Shown here one piece after another: positions 51,889-59,811 of a stretch of 64,000 nucleotides of DNA. How positions within the stretch are numbered: position 1 is the stretch's first letter; every line of letters begins with the position of its first letter. The translations under genes were made by a program, and so were the position numbers. The stretch covers positions 1 through 64,000 of the forward strand of contig JAQSXU010000001.1 in the NCBI GenBank assembly GCA_029256485.1, written 5' to 3'. This stretch comes from Clostridiaceae bacterium. GTDB taxonomy: Bacteria > Bacillota_A > Clostridia > Clostridiales > Clostridiaceae. Below the pieces are notes generated by a model, which was not told where the DNA came from, did not search any database, and worked only from the letters and a program-made list of their open reading frames with translations.

Positions 51889-51999
51889 ATCTTTTACCTC
51901 TTCAATAATATTATTTTGTATATATTAGGAAATAACCTATCCACTGATATTTTTATATTATAAGTATACTACTTAGACTTATTTTTTATAAGTAAAATA

Positions 52000-52046
52000 C
52001 TAAAAAAATATACTCAGACACATATATCTGGGTATATTTTTTTAGT
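52000..52046 (-). terminator. Terminator of the hibernation-factor gene
   Basis: A nearly perfect 20-bp stem ACTAAAAAAATATACTCAGA and its complement, loop CACATAT, ending 4 nt before the stop at 52050. Confidence 0.75.
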
Positions 52047-52049
52047 TTA

Positions 52050-52589
52050 TTAATTTCCTTCAATTATTCCGTAGTTTCCGTCTTTACGTTTATAGATTAA
52101 GCACATTGAATCTGTGTAGTCATTAAAGAACATGAACGTTTGATGTCCTAATAATTCCATTTGTAAAATTGCCTCTTCTTCATTCATAGGCTTTACAGCA
52201 AGTCTTTTTCTTTTTACTATTTTAGGAGAATTATTTAATTCATCGTCTTCATCGTCTTCATCAAAATCTTCGTCAATATCAGCACGCCTAATTGTTTTAT
52301 CTCCTCTTTCATTTATTTTATCAATGTACTTATCAATTTGAATTTTTAATTTATCAATTGCCATATCTATCGCAACGTATAGGTAGTCATCAATGCTTTC
52401 AACTCTTACAAAGCGATTATTTACTGGAACTGTAATTTCTATTTTTTGTCCATATTTTTTTATTTCTAATACTACTTTTGATGTAGTTTCTTTAGTAACA
52501 AATTTGTCAAATTTGCTGAGTTTCTCTTGAATATAGGTCTTAATTCCCTCTGTTAATTCGAAATTCTTAGCTGTTATCAGTGTCTTCAT
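52050..52589 (-). CDS. hpf: Ribosome hibernation promoting factor, long form
   Basis: A 179-residue protein. ATG 52589 is selected by the AAAGGAGC site; the frame runs on to 52685 without one. The N-terminal domain (about 1-100, TLITAKNFELTEGIKTYIQE, VEITV-type strands, YVAIDMAIDKLKIQI) is HPF/YfiA. An acidic linker (DIDEDFDEDDEDDE) leads to the C-terminal dimerisation domain (KPMNEEEAILQMELLGHQTF). The long form dimerises 70S ribosomes to 100S. A plasmid copy is odd since hosts carry hpf already. The promoter overlaps operator B. Confidence 0.92.
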   Translation of the reverse strand: MKTLITAKNFELTEGIKTYIQEKLSKFDKFVTKETTSKVVLEIKKYGQKIEITVPVNNRFVRVESIDDYLYVAIDMAIDKLKIQIDKYIDKINERGDKTIRRADIDEDFDEDDEDDELNNSPKIVKRKRLAVKPMNEEEAILQMELLGHQTFMFFNDYTDSMCLIYKRKDGNYGIIEGN

Positions 52590-52664
52590 AGTAAAGCTCC
52601 TTTCATTCGTTAATTTTATAAAACTTTGTAGAACATAAATTTTCCAACAAAACCTTATATACAT

Positions 52665-52713
52665 ATTATAATATACAATAGTCAAATTGTCAATTAATAT
52701 TGACTATAATCAA
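52665..52713. promoter_or_regulatory. Divergent promoter region with operator B
   Basis: For hpf: minus-strand TTGACA (52693-52688), 17-nt spacer, TATAAT (52670-52665). Palindrome TTGACTATAATCAA (52700-52713, one mismatch) and TAGTCAAATTGTCAA (52679-52693) lie between hpf and the methyltransferase operon. Confidence 0.65.
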
Positions 52714-52795
52714 ACTATATGATTACAAATATTATATAAATAGTGAAAATTATACCGTTTATAAAATAACTGTATAAAAAACAGGAGGTGTTAGC

Positions 52796-53584
52796 ATAGT
52801 TAAAATAAATAAATTTATGTTTATTGATACGTTTGAAGGGTTTAAATACATACCTGATTCTTCTGTAGATATGATACTTACAGATATACCTTATTTAATA
52901 AGTAAAAAAACAAATTTTCAGTCAATTAAAGAATATACAAGAAAAACAAAAGGTGAACCATATAAAGACATAATGGATTATGGTGAATGGGATAAATCAT
53001 TTGATTTAGATAAATACATTTCTGAATGTGTAAGAATTTTAAAAAATGGTAGGAGTATTATTGTTTTTTGCTCATGGCAACAGCTTAAAGAAGTGGATGA
53101 CATTATAAAAAGAGAATTAGGTAAAAAAACAGGGAGTTCAAGAATTGGTGTTTGGGAAAAAACAAATCCTGCACCATTTAATATGCAGATTATGCCTATA
53201 AGTGCGTATGAGTTTTTTATATGGAATAGAAAAGGGAAAAATTGGATTTTTAATAATCAGCGTGGAGTAAAGATAAATAAAAAGGGAAAAGAGATTAGGA
53301 TTGCAGAAAGATTAAAATATACAGAAAGTATTGTACAAGGTGGGCATAAAACAGCCAAGCCAATATCAATTTTTGAAGACCTGATAAAGACATTCACAAA
53401 TGAAGGAGATATTGTTTTTGATGGATGCAGTGGTGGAGGAGTTACAGCTATTTCAGCAATAAATACGAAAAGAAACTTTATTTGTTTTGAAAATGATGAA
53501 CAGATTTTTAAAATAGCAAAGAAAAACTTTAAGAAAAATTTCAAACATGACTTTGAAAAATATTTTAATGAGGAGGGTAACTAA
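52796..53584 (+). CDS. DNA adenine/N4-cytosine methyltransferase, probable ATA start
   Basis: An N6/N4-type methyltransferase with the catalytic motif TDIPY (a DPPY variant) near the N-terminus, and an FDGCSGGGVTAISA motif I near the C-terminus, typical of the beta class. The AGGAGGTG site at 52783-52790 is followed 7 nt after AGGAGG by ATA 52796; the first ATG (52817) is 28 nt away. The ATA-started product begins VKINKFMF, and the 'KINKF' strand is normally conserved in this family. The next gene starts directly after the TAA. It modifies an unknown site. Confidence 0.85.
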   Translation: MVKINKFMFIDTFEGFKYIPDSSVDMILTDIPYLISKKTNFQSIKEYTRKTKGEPYKDIMDYGEWDKSFDLDKYISECVRILKNGRSIIVFCSWQQLKEVDDIIKRELGKKTGSSRIGVWEKTNPAPFNMQIMPISAYEFFIWNRKGKNWIFNNQRGVKINKKGKEIRIAERLKYTESIVQGGHKTAKPISIFEDLIKTFTNEGDIVFDGCSGGGVTAISAINTKRNFICFENDEQIFKIAKKNFKKNFKHDFEKYFNEEGN

Positions 53585-54913
53585 ATGAAGTTAAATACAG
53601 TTATATGTGGCGACAGTAAAGAAGTTTTAAAAAAATATCCTGATAACTTTTTTCATGCAATTGCCACAGACCCCCCTTATGAGATATCATTTATGCAAAA
53701 AGATTGGGATAGTACAGGCATTGCCTATGATGTTGATTTTTGGAAAGAATGTTTTAGAGTATTAAAACCAGGTGGACATTTATTATCTTTCTCAGCAACT
53801 TCAACTTATCATAAAATGGCAACAGCAATTGAAAATGCAGGCTTTGAAATTAGAGACCAATTAAGCGTATTCTATGATGGTAATGAGGATTTAATAAATT
53901 TTTTAAATTCTTTAAATAAAGAACAGCAAGAAGCATTTGTAAGAATGATAGACCAACAAAGTAACACTGGATTATTTAATTGGATTTATGGACAAGGTAT
54001 GCCTAAAGGTCAAAATATTTCTAAGGCAATTGACAAATTATACGGAAAAATAAGACCTTTAAGTAAAAGACAAAGACCCATAGGTGGAAAGAATGGTATT
54101 TATGAAGGTCAAGGTGGAAACTGGGGGGAAACAGAAAATATTCCTCAAACAGAAGAAGCTGAAATGTGGAATGGTTGGAATACAAGTTTAAAGCCAGCCA
54201 ATGAACCAATTTGTATAGCAAGAAAACCTATATCAGAAAAAACTGTTGTAAAAAATGTATTAAAGCATGAAACAGGAGCTTTTAATATTGATTCCTGCAG
54301 AATAAAAAGAGAAGATGGTGACAGATTTGAATACGGTGTAACAGGTAATCAAAAAGCAACAACTGGTGCTTATGGAATATATGGACATTACGATGCAACG
54401 TCATATAATCCTCACGAAGAAGGAAGGTTTCCTGCAAATATTGTATTTGATGAAAAAACAGCAGAAGAATTGAATGAGCAGTTTAAGGGAGCTAATAGAT
54501 TTTTCTTTTGTTCTAAAGCAACAAGGAAGGAAAGAACTCACCAAGAAAATCTATTAAGATTAAAAAGTGATTTAAGCAAAAAAGAAAAAGAGATTATAAA
54601 TTCGAATTTGATAGAGTTAGAAAATAAACTATATAAAAGAAGTGATATACCAGAAGATTTGTTAGATTACTTTGAAGATAGTGGTGAAAGGGTTATTGTT
54701 CATAATCTTCATGCTACTGTTAAACCATTGGAATTAATGAGATATCTTGTGAAACTTATATGTCCTAAAAATGGTGTATTATTAGACCCTTTTGCTGGAA
54801 GTGGAACTACTCTTGTGGCATCAAAAATCGAAGGTTTCTCGTATGTTGGAATTGACCAGAGTAGTGAACATGTAAAGTTTTCAAATATCAGGTTAAACGA
54901 AATTGATAATTAA
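53585..54913 (+). CDS. DNA methyltransferase (N6-adenine/N4-cytosine)
   Basis: A 442-residue enzyme from ATG 53585, directly after the previous stop (TAAATG) with GAGGAGGG. Motif IV is ATDPPYEISFMQKDWD near residue 28 and motif I is LLDPFAGSGTTLVASKIEG near residue 397. The middle (about 130-330) includes an insertion with INSERT-like QRPIGGKNGIY and a charged helical stretch, likely the target-recognition domain. The pair of methyltransferases with no nuclease suggests anti-restriction or epigenetic control. The downstream ADP-ribosylglycohydrolase is 14 nt away. Confidence 0.9.
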   Translation: MKLNTVICGDSKEVLKKYPDNFFHAIATDPPYEISFMQKDWDSTGIAYDVDFWKECFRVLKPGGHLLSFSATSTYHKMATAIENAGFEIRDQLSVFYDGNEDLINFLNSLNKEQQEAFVRMIDQQSNTGLFNWIYGQGMPKGQNISKAIDKLYGKIRPLSKRQRPIGGKNGIYEGQGGNWGETENIPQTEEAEMWNGWNTSLKPANEPICIARKPISEKTVVKNVLKHETGAFNIDSCRIKREDGDRFEYGVTGNQKATTGAYGIYGHYDATSYNPHEEGRFPANIVFDEKTAEELNEQFKGANRFFFCSKATRKERTHQENLLRLKSDLSKKEKEIINSNLIELENKLYKRSDIPEDLLDYFEDSGERVIVHNLHATVKPLELMRYLVKLICPKNGVLLDPFAGSGTTLVASKIEGFSYVGIDQSSEHVKFSNIRLNEIDN

Positions 54914-54927
54914 GAAAGAATTTTACT

Positions 54928-55914
54928 ATGAAAAATATATTTAGAAAAATTTATTACAAAATAATATTTAATAATAAAAATATTAATGAAAAAATTCTTT
55001 CTGGCATACTTGGATTATGTATCGGAGATGCTTTAGGAGTTCCAGTAGAATTTTTAAGTAGAGAAGAACTATCTAAAAACCCCATTAGAGATATGATTGG
55101 GTATGGAAAGCACGACCAACCTAAAGGAAGTTGGAGTGATGATAGTTCTATGACATTTTGTTTTATAGAAAGTCTTTGCAATGGTTATAACATAGATGAT
55201 ATTAAAGCTAAATTTTGTGATTGGTATTATAATGGGTATTGGACTACGAATAATACATTACCTTTTGATGTAGGACATTCAGTATCAAAAGCTATCATGA
55301 GAATAAATTCAGGATATAATTTTGAACAAGGAAAAGAAAAATCAGAATGGAATAACGGAAATGGTTCTTTAATGAGAATACTTCCTTTAGCATTTTATCT
55401 AAAAAATTATAATAAAAATAAATTTGAAATTATAGAAGATGTGTCTTTTATTACTCACCTACATATAAGGTCAGCTATCGCATGTAGCATATATGTAGAA
55501 TTTGCATTAAACTTATTGAACAATAAGACATTAATAGAAGCATATGAGGATACTAAGAAGGTAATTATAGATTACTATTCTAAAAAAGGATTAATTGATG
55601 AATTAATGCATTTTGACAGAATACTAAATAATGACATATCCTTATTAAATATTAATGATATTAAAAGCAGTGGGTATGTAGTTGATACATTAGAAGCAAG
55701 CTTGTGGTGTTTATTAAACAGCAATAATTATTCTGAAGCAGTTTTAGTGGCAGTTAATTTAGGTGAGGATACTGATACCGTAGGAGCTGTTACTGGTGGA
55801 TTGGCTGGAATATATTACGGAATAAATGATATACCTATTAGGTGGGATAATTCTATTTTAAGAAAAAATGATATAGTAGAACTTTTATCGAGGTTTTCAA
55901 ACGCATTAATATAA
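54928..55914 (+). CDS. ADP-ribosylglycohydrolase (DraG family)
   Basis: A 328-residue protein with the complete set of DraG family landmarks: GLCIGDALGVPVEF (about 29-42), SWSDDSSMTF with the metal-binding SDD (about 72-81), NGNGSLMRI (about 145-153), THLHIRSA and the C-terminal GEDTDTVGA (about 276-284). These enzymes remove ADP-ribose from proteins or other targets using two magnesium ions. It follows the two methyltransferases on the same strand. It may undo an ADP-ribosyl mark on DNA or protein, but no transferase is visible. Confidence 0.9.
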   Translation: MKNIFRKIYYKIIFNNKNINEKILSGILGLCIGDALGVPVEFLSREELSKNPIRDMIGYGKHDQPKGSWSDDSSMTFCFIESLCNGYNIDDIKAKFCDWYYNGYWTTNNTLPFDVGHSVSKAIMRINSGYNFEQGKEKSEWNNGNGSLMRILPLAFYLKNYNKNKFEIIEDVSFITHLHIRSAIACSIYVEFALNLLNNKTLIEAYEDTKKVIIDYYSKKGLIDELMHFDRILNNDISLLNINDIKSSGYVVDTLEASLWCLLNSNNYSEAVLVAVNLGEDTDTVGAVTGGLAGIYYGINDIPIRWDNSILRKNDIVELLSRFSNALI

Positions 55915-55976
55915 TGATATAAAACTTAAACTGTGTAAAAATGAGATATGAATATTGAAAGGAGTGCCAGTTATAA

Positions 55977-56282
55977 ATGAGAGATAATGAAATAATTTTT
56001 AATTTAACAGCACCAAATTACGGAGATTTAACTTGGGGAGATTATGTCATGGAACACTTTGCTAAGGAAAATGAGGGAAGTTTACTTAGTTATAAAGTTG
56101 GAGATTATATTGAAGTAAATTACAAAAGACGTATTAAATTATCCCATAAAGCACCTACAAAAATGGAAGAAAGAGAGTGTAAAGATATATTATTTGCAGT
56201 GTATGAAGATAAAAGATATTTTATAGTAAAAGTAGATAACGTTGAAATACCTATTTCTTTTTGTGAAGTTACAAAGTTCTAA
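55977..56282 (+). CDS. Hypothetical 101-aa protein
   Basis: ATG 55977 follows AAAGGAG at 12-nt spacing. A small soluble protein with alternating hydrophobic and basic residues (NYKRRIKLSHKAPTKM), ending ISFCEVTKF. No domain recognised. It follows the ADP-ribosylglycohydrolase by 62 nt and may share its transcript. Confidence 0.55.
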   Translation: MRDNEIIFNLTAPNYGDLTWGDYVMEHFAKENEGSLLSYKVGDYIEVNYKRRIKLSHKAPTKMEERECKDILFAVYEDKRYFIVKVDNVEIPISFCEVTKF

Positions 56283-56356
56283 GTACTGATGATATTTCAA
56301 CACTTTACTTCATTTACCCATAACATTTTTGAGGATTTACAAGATTTTTTTATGGC

Positions 56357-56698
56357 ATGTCAAGAATGAACAATTTTATTCCATCAAGAACTTTTAATTC
56401 AAATGGTTACTATTTTATTCAAGTGAATAATAATATCTGGAAAATTAACTGGGAGTATGATGTAAATGGAGATTATGAAATACAATTAGAGTTTAATAAT
56501 CAACAACTAATTGTTTCTAATAGAATAAATAATAGTAATGTAGAGAAAATATATGATATGGATGAAAATGTAGAAAATTTAAGTATCGGTTTTCCATTTG
56601 CAAAATATCTATCAGAAACTTTTTTACCACTTCTTGATAAAGGTAGATTTGGTATTTGGGTTGGCAATAGTATAGACCCTATTTATTATCAAAATTGA
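56357..56698 (+). CDS. Hypothetical 113-aa protein
   Basis: A beta-rich small protein (YYFIQVNNNIWKINWEYD, FPFAKYLSETFLPLLDKG). ATG 56357 is the first start in frame, but the nearest site, GAGGA at 56331, is about 21 nt away, so the true start is uncertain; ATG 56366 is an alternative. It ends 12 nt before a bidirectional terminator. Confidence 0.5.
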   Translation: MSRMNNFIPSRTFNSNGYYFIQVNNNIWKINWEYDVNGDYEIQLEFNNQQLIVSNRINNSNVEKIYDMDENVENLSIGFPFAKYLSETFLPLLDKGRFGIWVGNSIDPIYYQN

Positions 56699-56710
56699 GT
56701 GATATAATAA

Positions 56711-56744
56711 AAAACCTTAATTGCTTTATTGCAATTAAGGTTTT
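56711..56744. terminator. Bidirectional terminator
   Basis: A perfect 14-bp stem, arms AAAACCTTAATTGC and GCAATTAAGGTTTT, between the plus gene ending 56698 and the minus gene ending 56743. Confidence 0.85.
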
Positions 56745-58077
56745 AATTTCTCATATTTCTTTCAAAAATTCTTTCACTTAGACCACTATTAGTAAATCTA
56801 TGAATATTCCCTAAGAAATCAAATGCAAACAACGCCTCGTAAAAAGGAAAGGTTTCGAGCCTTTCAATAGTAGTAAAAAAAACATTTTTTACACCAATTA
56901 AATCAACAATTTTTATATCATCATATATTTGTTTTTCGCTTTCTGCTAAAACAATATAACATATATCTCTTTTGAAATTCGCTCTAAAATACGAATTGTT
57001 TTTTTCCAGATATGCAATTTTGCTTAGTACAGAAGCAGGGCTATATGAGTATTCATCAAACAAAAATTCTTGTATTCTATTATTTTCAACTACAATATTA
57101 TTTTGTTCGGTTAATTTTCTTATATAAAGACCATACTCAGTTCCATGGAAAGTTTTTTTAAGAGCTTCTCCATGTGCTAAAGTAAACCCATGCTTAGTTT
57201 CTAACACTTTTTTAATTTTATCATTTAATTCATAATTACTTTTTAAAAGAGGAACAATTTTGGCATGTAAAAGCTTAAGAATTTGTTCCTTTGAACCTAC
57301 ATAAACATCAAAATCCGAATCTATTTTATCTAATAACCTTTCATAAATGGTATACTTTATAAGTTCTACTCGATTTGCTATTTTCTGTTTAATTTGTTCA
57401 TCTTCTCTGTCATTATCCTTTAAAGCTCCTTCAACAATAAACAAAACAACTATTTTTCTTTCTTTGTAGGAATACTCTCTTGAATTAATAAAATTTCTGT
57501 AGTTCTCCCACTTTTCAAAGAGTTGTCTTTTACTTTCAGTTGACATATCCATTTCCAAAAAGAAGTCTGTGTCAAACATTGTAATCATACCATCAGGTCT
57601 AATCCCAGTGTATTGACTTACATACTTTTCATCATAGTATTTATAATTACCTTCAAGATTCAATCTGCTAAATTCAATAACAAATTGATTTAAATTAATT
57701 TGATGATTTATGTATTTCGGATATACTTCCAGTTCCTTAGCAGTATAATAACCTCTTTTAACGACTTTTTTTTGAGAATCATAAATATTAGTAGGCAAAT
57801 CAAAGCAATATCTAATAAATTCAATACCAAAAGGTGTTAAAAAATACACTTCACTATCGAGATAATCTGTTTTTTTAATTAATCCTAAAGATAAAAAATC
57901 TCTGATTTTTTTCTTACAAGTATTATCAGATACTTCTTGCCCAGTTCTTAATGATTCGTTATAGTGTAACTCATATATTTGATTTTGAGTTAAGCATCTA
58001 AAATCATACAGAGATTTTAAGGCTTCAGTATCTCTTTGAGAAAGAGATTTTTTTATTTCATGTATTGATTTACTCAT
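56743..58077 (-). CDS. Replication-relaxation family protein, longer paralogue
   Basis: A 444-residue protein. ATG 58077 is chosen for the AGAGGGGGGAGAA site directly upstream. The N-terminus is a winged helix (LSQRDTEALKSLYDFRCLTQ then CKKKIRDFLSLGLIKK). The central domain has TGIRPDGMITM and FLEMDMSTESKRQ (about 160-205), a pattern like the PD-(D/E)XK fold reported for this family. It shares its plan with the protein at 39026-39946 but has an extra C-terminal 130 residues. Such proteins accompany relaxases at nick sites. Confidence 0.7.
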   Translation of the reverse strand: MSKSIHEIKKSLSQRDTEALKSLYDFRCLTQNQIYELHYNESLRTGQEVSDNTCKKKIRDFLSLGLIKKTDYLDSEVYFLTPFGIEFIRYCFDLPTNIYDSQKKVVKRGYYTAKELEVYPKYINHQINLNQFVIEFSRLNLEGNYKYYDEKYVSQYTGIRPDGMITMFDTDFFLEMDMSTESKRQLFEKWENYRNFINSREYSYKERKIVVLFIVEGALKDNDREDEQIKQKIANRVELIKYTIYERLLDKIDSDFDVYVGSKEQILKLLHAKIVPLLKSNYELNDKIKKVLETKHGFTLAHGEALKKTFHGTEYGLYIRKLTEQNNIVVENNRIQEFLFDEYSYSPASVLSKIAYLEKNNSYFRANFKRDICYIVLAESEKQIYDDIKIVDLIGVKNVFFTTIERLETFPFYEALFAFDFLGNIHRFTNSGLSERIFERNMRN

Positions 58078-58273
58078 TTCTCCCCCCTCTTTTTCTAATA
58101 AATTAAACAAATTGCCTTTACAAAATTATCTGGGTAAAGGCAATCCATTAATATATCATATTTGATTTATTCATAAAAATAACCAAAAAATAATCTTTTT
58201 TGATTATTGTGTATATTCATATAAGTTTTGTGAATACTTAATTAAGAATTGCGTAAAAATAAAATAATTGCTA

Positions 58274-58302
58274 TTGACTTTAGTCTAATTAATTGTTACA
58301 AT
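58274..58302 (+). promoter_or_regulatory. Plus-strand promoter antisense to the 81-aa gene
   Basis: TTGACT (58274-58279), 17-nt spacer, TACAAT (58297-58302), overlapping an operator-B-like TTGACTTTAGTCTA. There is no sizeable ORF downstream on this strand until 58892. Transcription from it would run opposite to the gene at 58372-58617. Confidence 0.45.
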
Positions 58303-58371
58303 ACATGTAAGTCAACAAATGAACTTTGATAACCTTATTATTCGCACCACGAATTAGCCGATTCTTAATAT

Positions 58372-58617
58372 CTATACTTGGTTAAAGTCAGAAGCTTTAA
58401 AATATTTGTAGAAATAGGTGTCAATAGCTTGTAAAATTTGCCCAGTATATTCGATACCCATTCTTTCTAATTGATATTCTAAGTTTAAACCATTATATTT
58501 TTTTTCAACAGTATCTGCTATTTTTGCACACAAAATATAACGATTATTTGACTGGGTTTCTTGGATAGCTTGTTTAATTAATTCTTTTGTGCCTCTGGTT
58601 AATTTAAATTCAGTCAT
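58372..58617 (-). CDS. Hypothetical 81-aa protein
   Basis: ATG 58617 follows AAAGGAGG at 9 nt. A mainly helical, soluble protein (KELIKQAIQETQSNNRYIL, LQAIDTYFYKYFKASDF). No motif recognised. It is divergent from the XRE regulator and its promoter and leader carry operator B copies, so it is likely regulated by that system. Confidence 0.55.
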   Translation of the reverse strand: MTEFKLTRGTKELIKQAIQETQSNNRYILCAKIADTVEKKYNGLNLEYQLERMGIEYTGQILQAIDTYFYKYFKASDFNQV

Positions 58618-58639
58618 ACAGTAAATTCCTCCTTTAATA

Positions 58640-58709
58640 ATATTATAGTCAATAAGATTTATTCATTGCCTATAGTCAATAGTATAATCGAGAAAATTAC
58701 TTTTGTCAA
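58640..58709 (-). promoter_or_regulatory. Promoter of the 81-aa gene with operator B copies
   Basis: Minus strand TTGACA (58709-58704), 17-nt spacer, TATACT (58686-58681). Downstream lie TTGCCTATAGTCAA (58666-58679) and a TTATAGTCAATAA half (58643-58655), in the 5' leader. Confidence 0.6.
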
Positions 58710-58891
58710 GTTATTTACATAGTAATTAAAAAATATTTTTTAATTTACTTAACAACAATCTTATAAATAATATTATTAAATTATATAATATTATAGTATC
58801 AATTAAAAAAGGAAGAAAATCGTTTCTATTTAAAAAAGAAGTAAAAATAATGAAAATTTTAATTTTTACACATCTAAGGAGGTTTAGGGTT

Positions 58892-59581
58892 ATGAAAAAT
58901 GAAGATATGGTTAAAGAAATGAATGAAAGTACTATAATTAAGTCAGATTGGTACACAGTTTTTAAAGAAGACATGGAAAAAACAGGCGACAAAAATGTGC
59001 TGAAGGTTATAAGTATGTTAGATAATGCATACGACAATGAAACAAGAGAAAATATTCAAGAAATCGAATTTGCTATTGAATCGCTTAAAGGTAATGTTGC
59101 TAAAACAATAATTAATAAGTTAAACAGAAAATTACGAGTTATGCAAAATCGTACTGAAAGAGCAATTGAGGATAATTTCGGTTCGATTATTAGATACTTA
59201 AGAGAAAAAAAGGAATACAGTTTAAAAGATTTAGAGAACATTACTGGTATTTCAGCAAGTTATATTCATCGTATGGAAAAAGGGGAAAGAAAAGCTCCTT
59301 CTTACCCAATAATCGAAAAATTAGCAAATGCTTTGGAAGTAGAAATGAGCATGTTGTTAAAAATTGCAGATATTGAAAAAGAGAAGGAAATGTTATCTTT
59401 TGGAGCATTAGTATTAAGCAACAATTGTACTATTGGGGACAATGAATTAACAAAGAAACAAAAAGAATTAATAGTAGAAATTGTAGAGAAAATTAGCAGT
59501 GTTGAGTGGGATAAAAATAAATACAAGGAAACCTTAGAAATTGTTGACTTAATTGACCAGTATAAGTCAATTAAAGAATAG
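58892..59581 (+). CDS. XRE-type transcriptional regulator
   Basis: A 229-residue protein. ATG 58892 has AAGGAGG 9 nt upstream; the earlier ATG 58850 has none. A clear Xre helix-turn-helix lies near residues 92-155 (RYLREKKEYSLKDLENITGI, SASYIHRMEKGERKAPSYPI, IEKLANALEVEMSMLL). The N-terminal 90 residues are helical and charged. It is divergent from the 81-aa gene, across a region with operator B copies, and lies next to the Tad operon, making it a candidate regulator for operator B. A terminator with an alternative stem follows. Confidence 0.8.
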   Translation: MKNEDMVKEMNESTIIKSDWYTVFKEDMEKTGDKNVLKVISMLDNAYDNETRENIQEIEFAIESLKGNVAKTIINKLNRKLRVMQNRTERAIEDNFGSIIRYLREKKEYSLKDLENITGISASYIHRMEKGERKAPSYPIIEKLANALEVEMSMLLKIADIEKEKEMLSFGALVLSNNCTIGDNELTKKQKELIVEIVEKISSVEWDKNKYKETLEIVDLIDQYKSIKE

Positions 59582-59588
59582 AAAAAAA

Positions 59589-59628
59589 GCATTAGTAAGC
59601 ATTAGTAAAAACTAATGCTTTTTTTTTA
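59589..59628 (+). terminator. Terminator with two alternative left arms
   Basis: GCATTAGT occurs at 59589-59596 and again at 59599-59606; either can pair with ACTAATGC (59611-59618), followed by a run of ten T. Confidence 0.75.
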
Positions 59629-59811
59629 TTTGTTTTGAATATAATAAAAAATCTTATTTTATATTTAAAAACATAAGACAGTATAAAACATAAAAACAAT
59701 TGTCATTAAGTTGTTTAAATGAAATAATGATGATTGATTAAGCTATAATATAAAAACCTTAAACTATAAGGTATAGAAAGTATGCTAAAAATAAAGGAGG
59801 TGTTGAAATAT

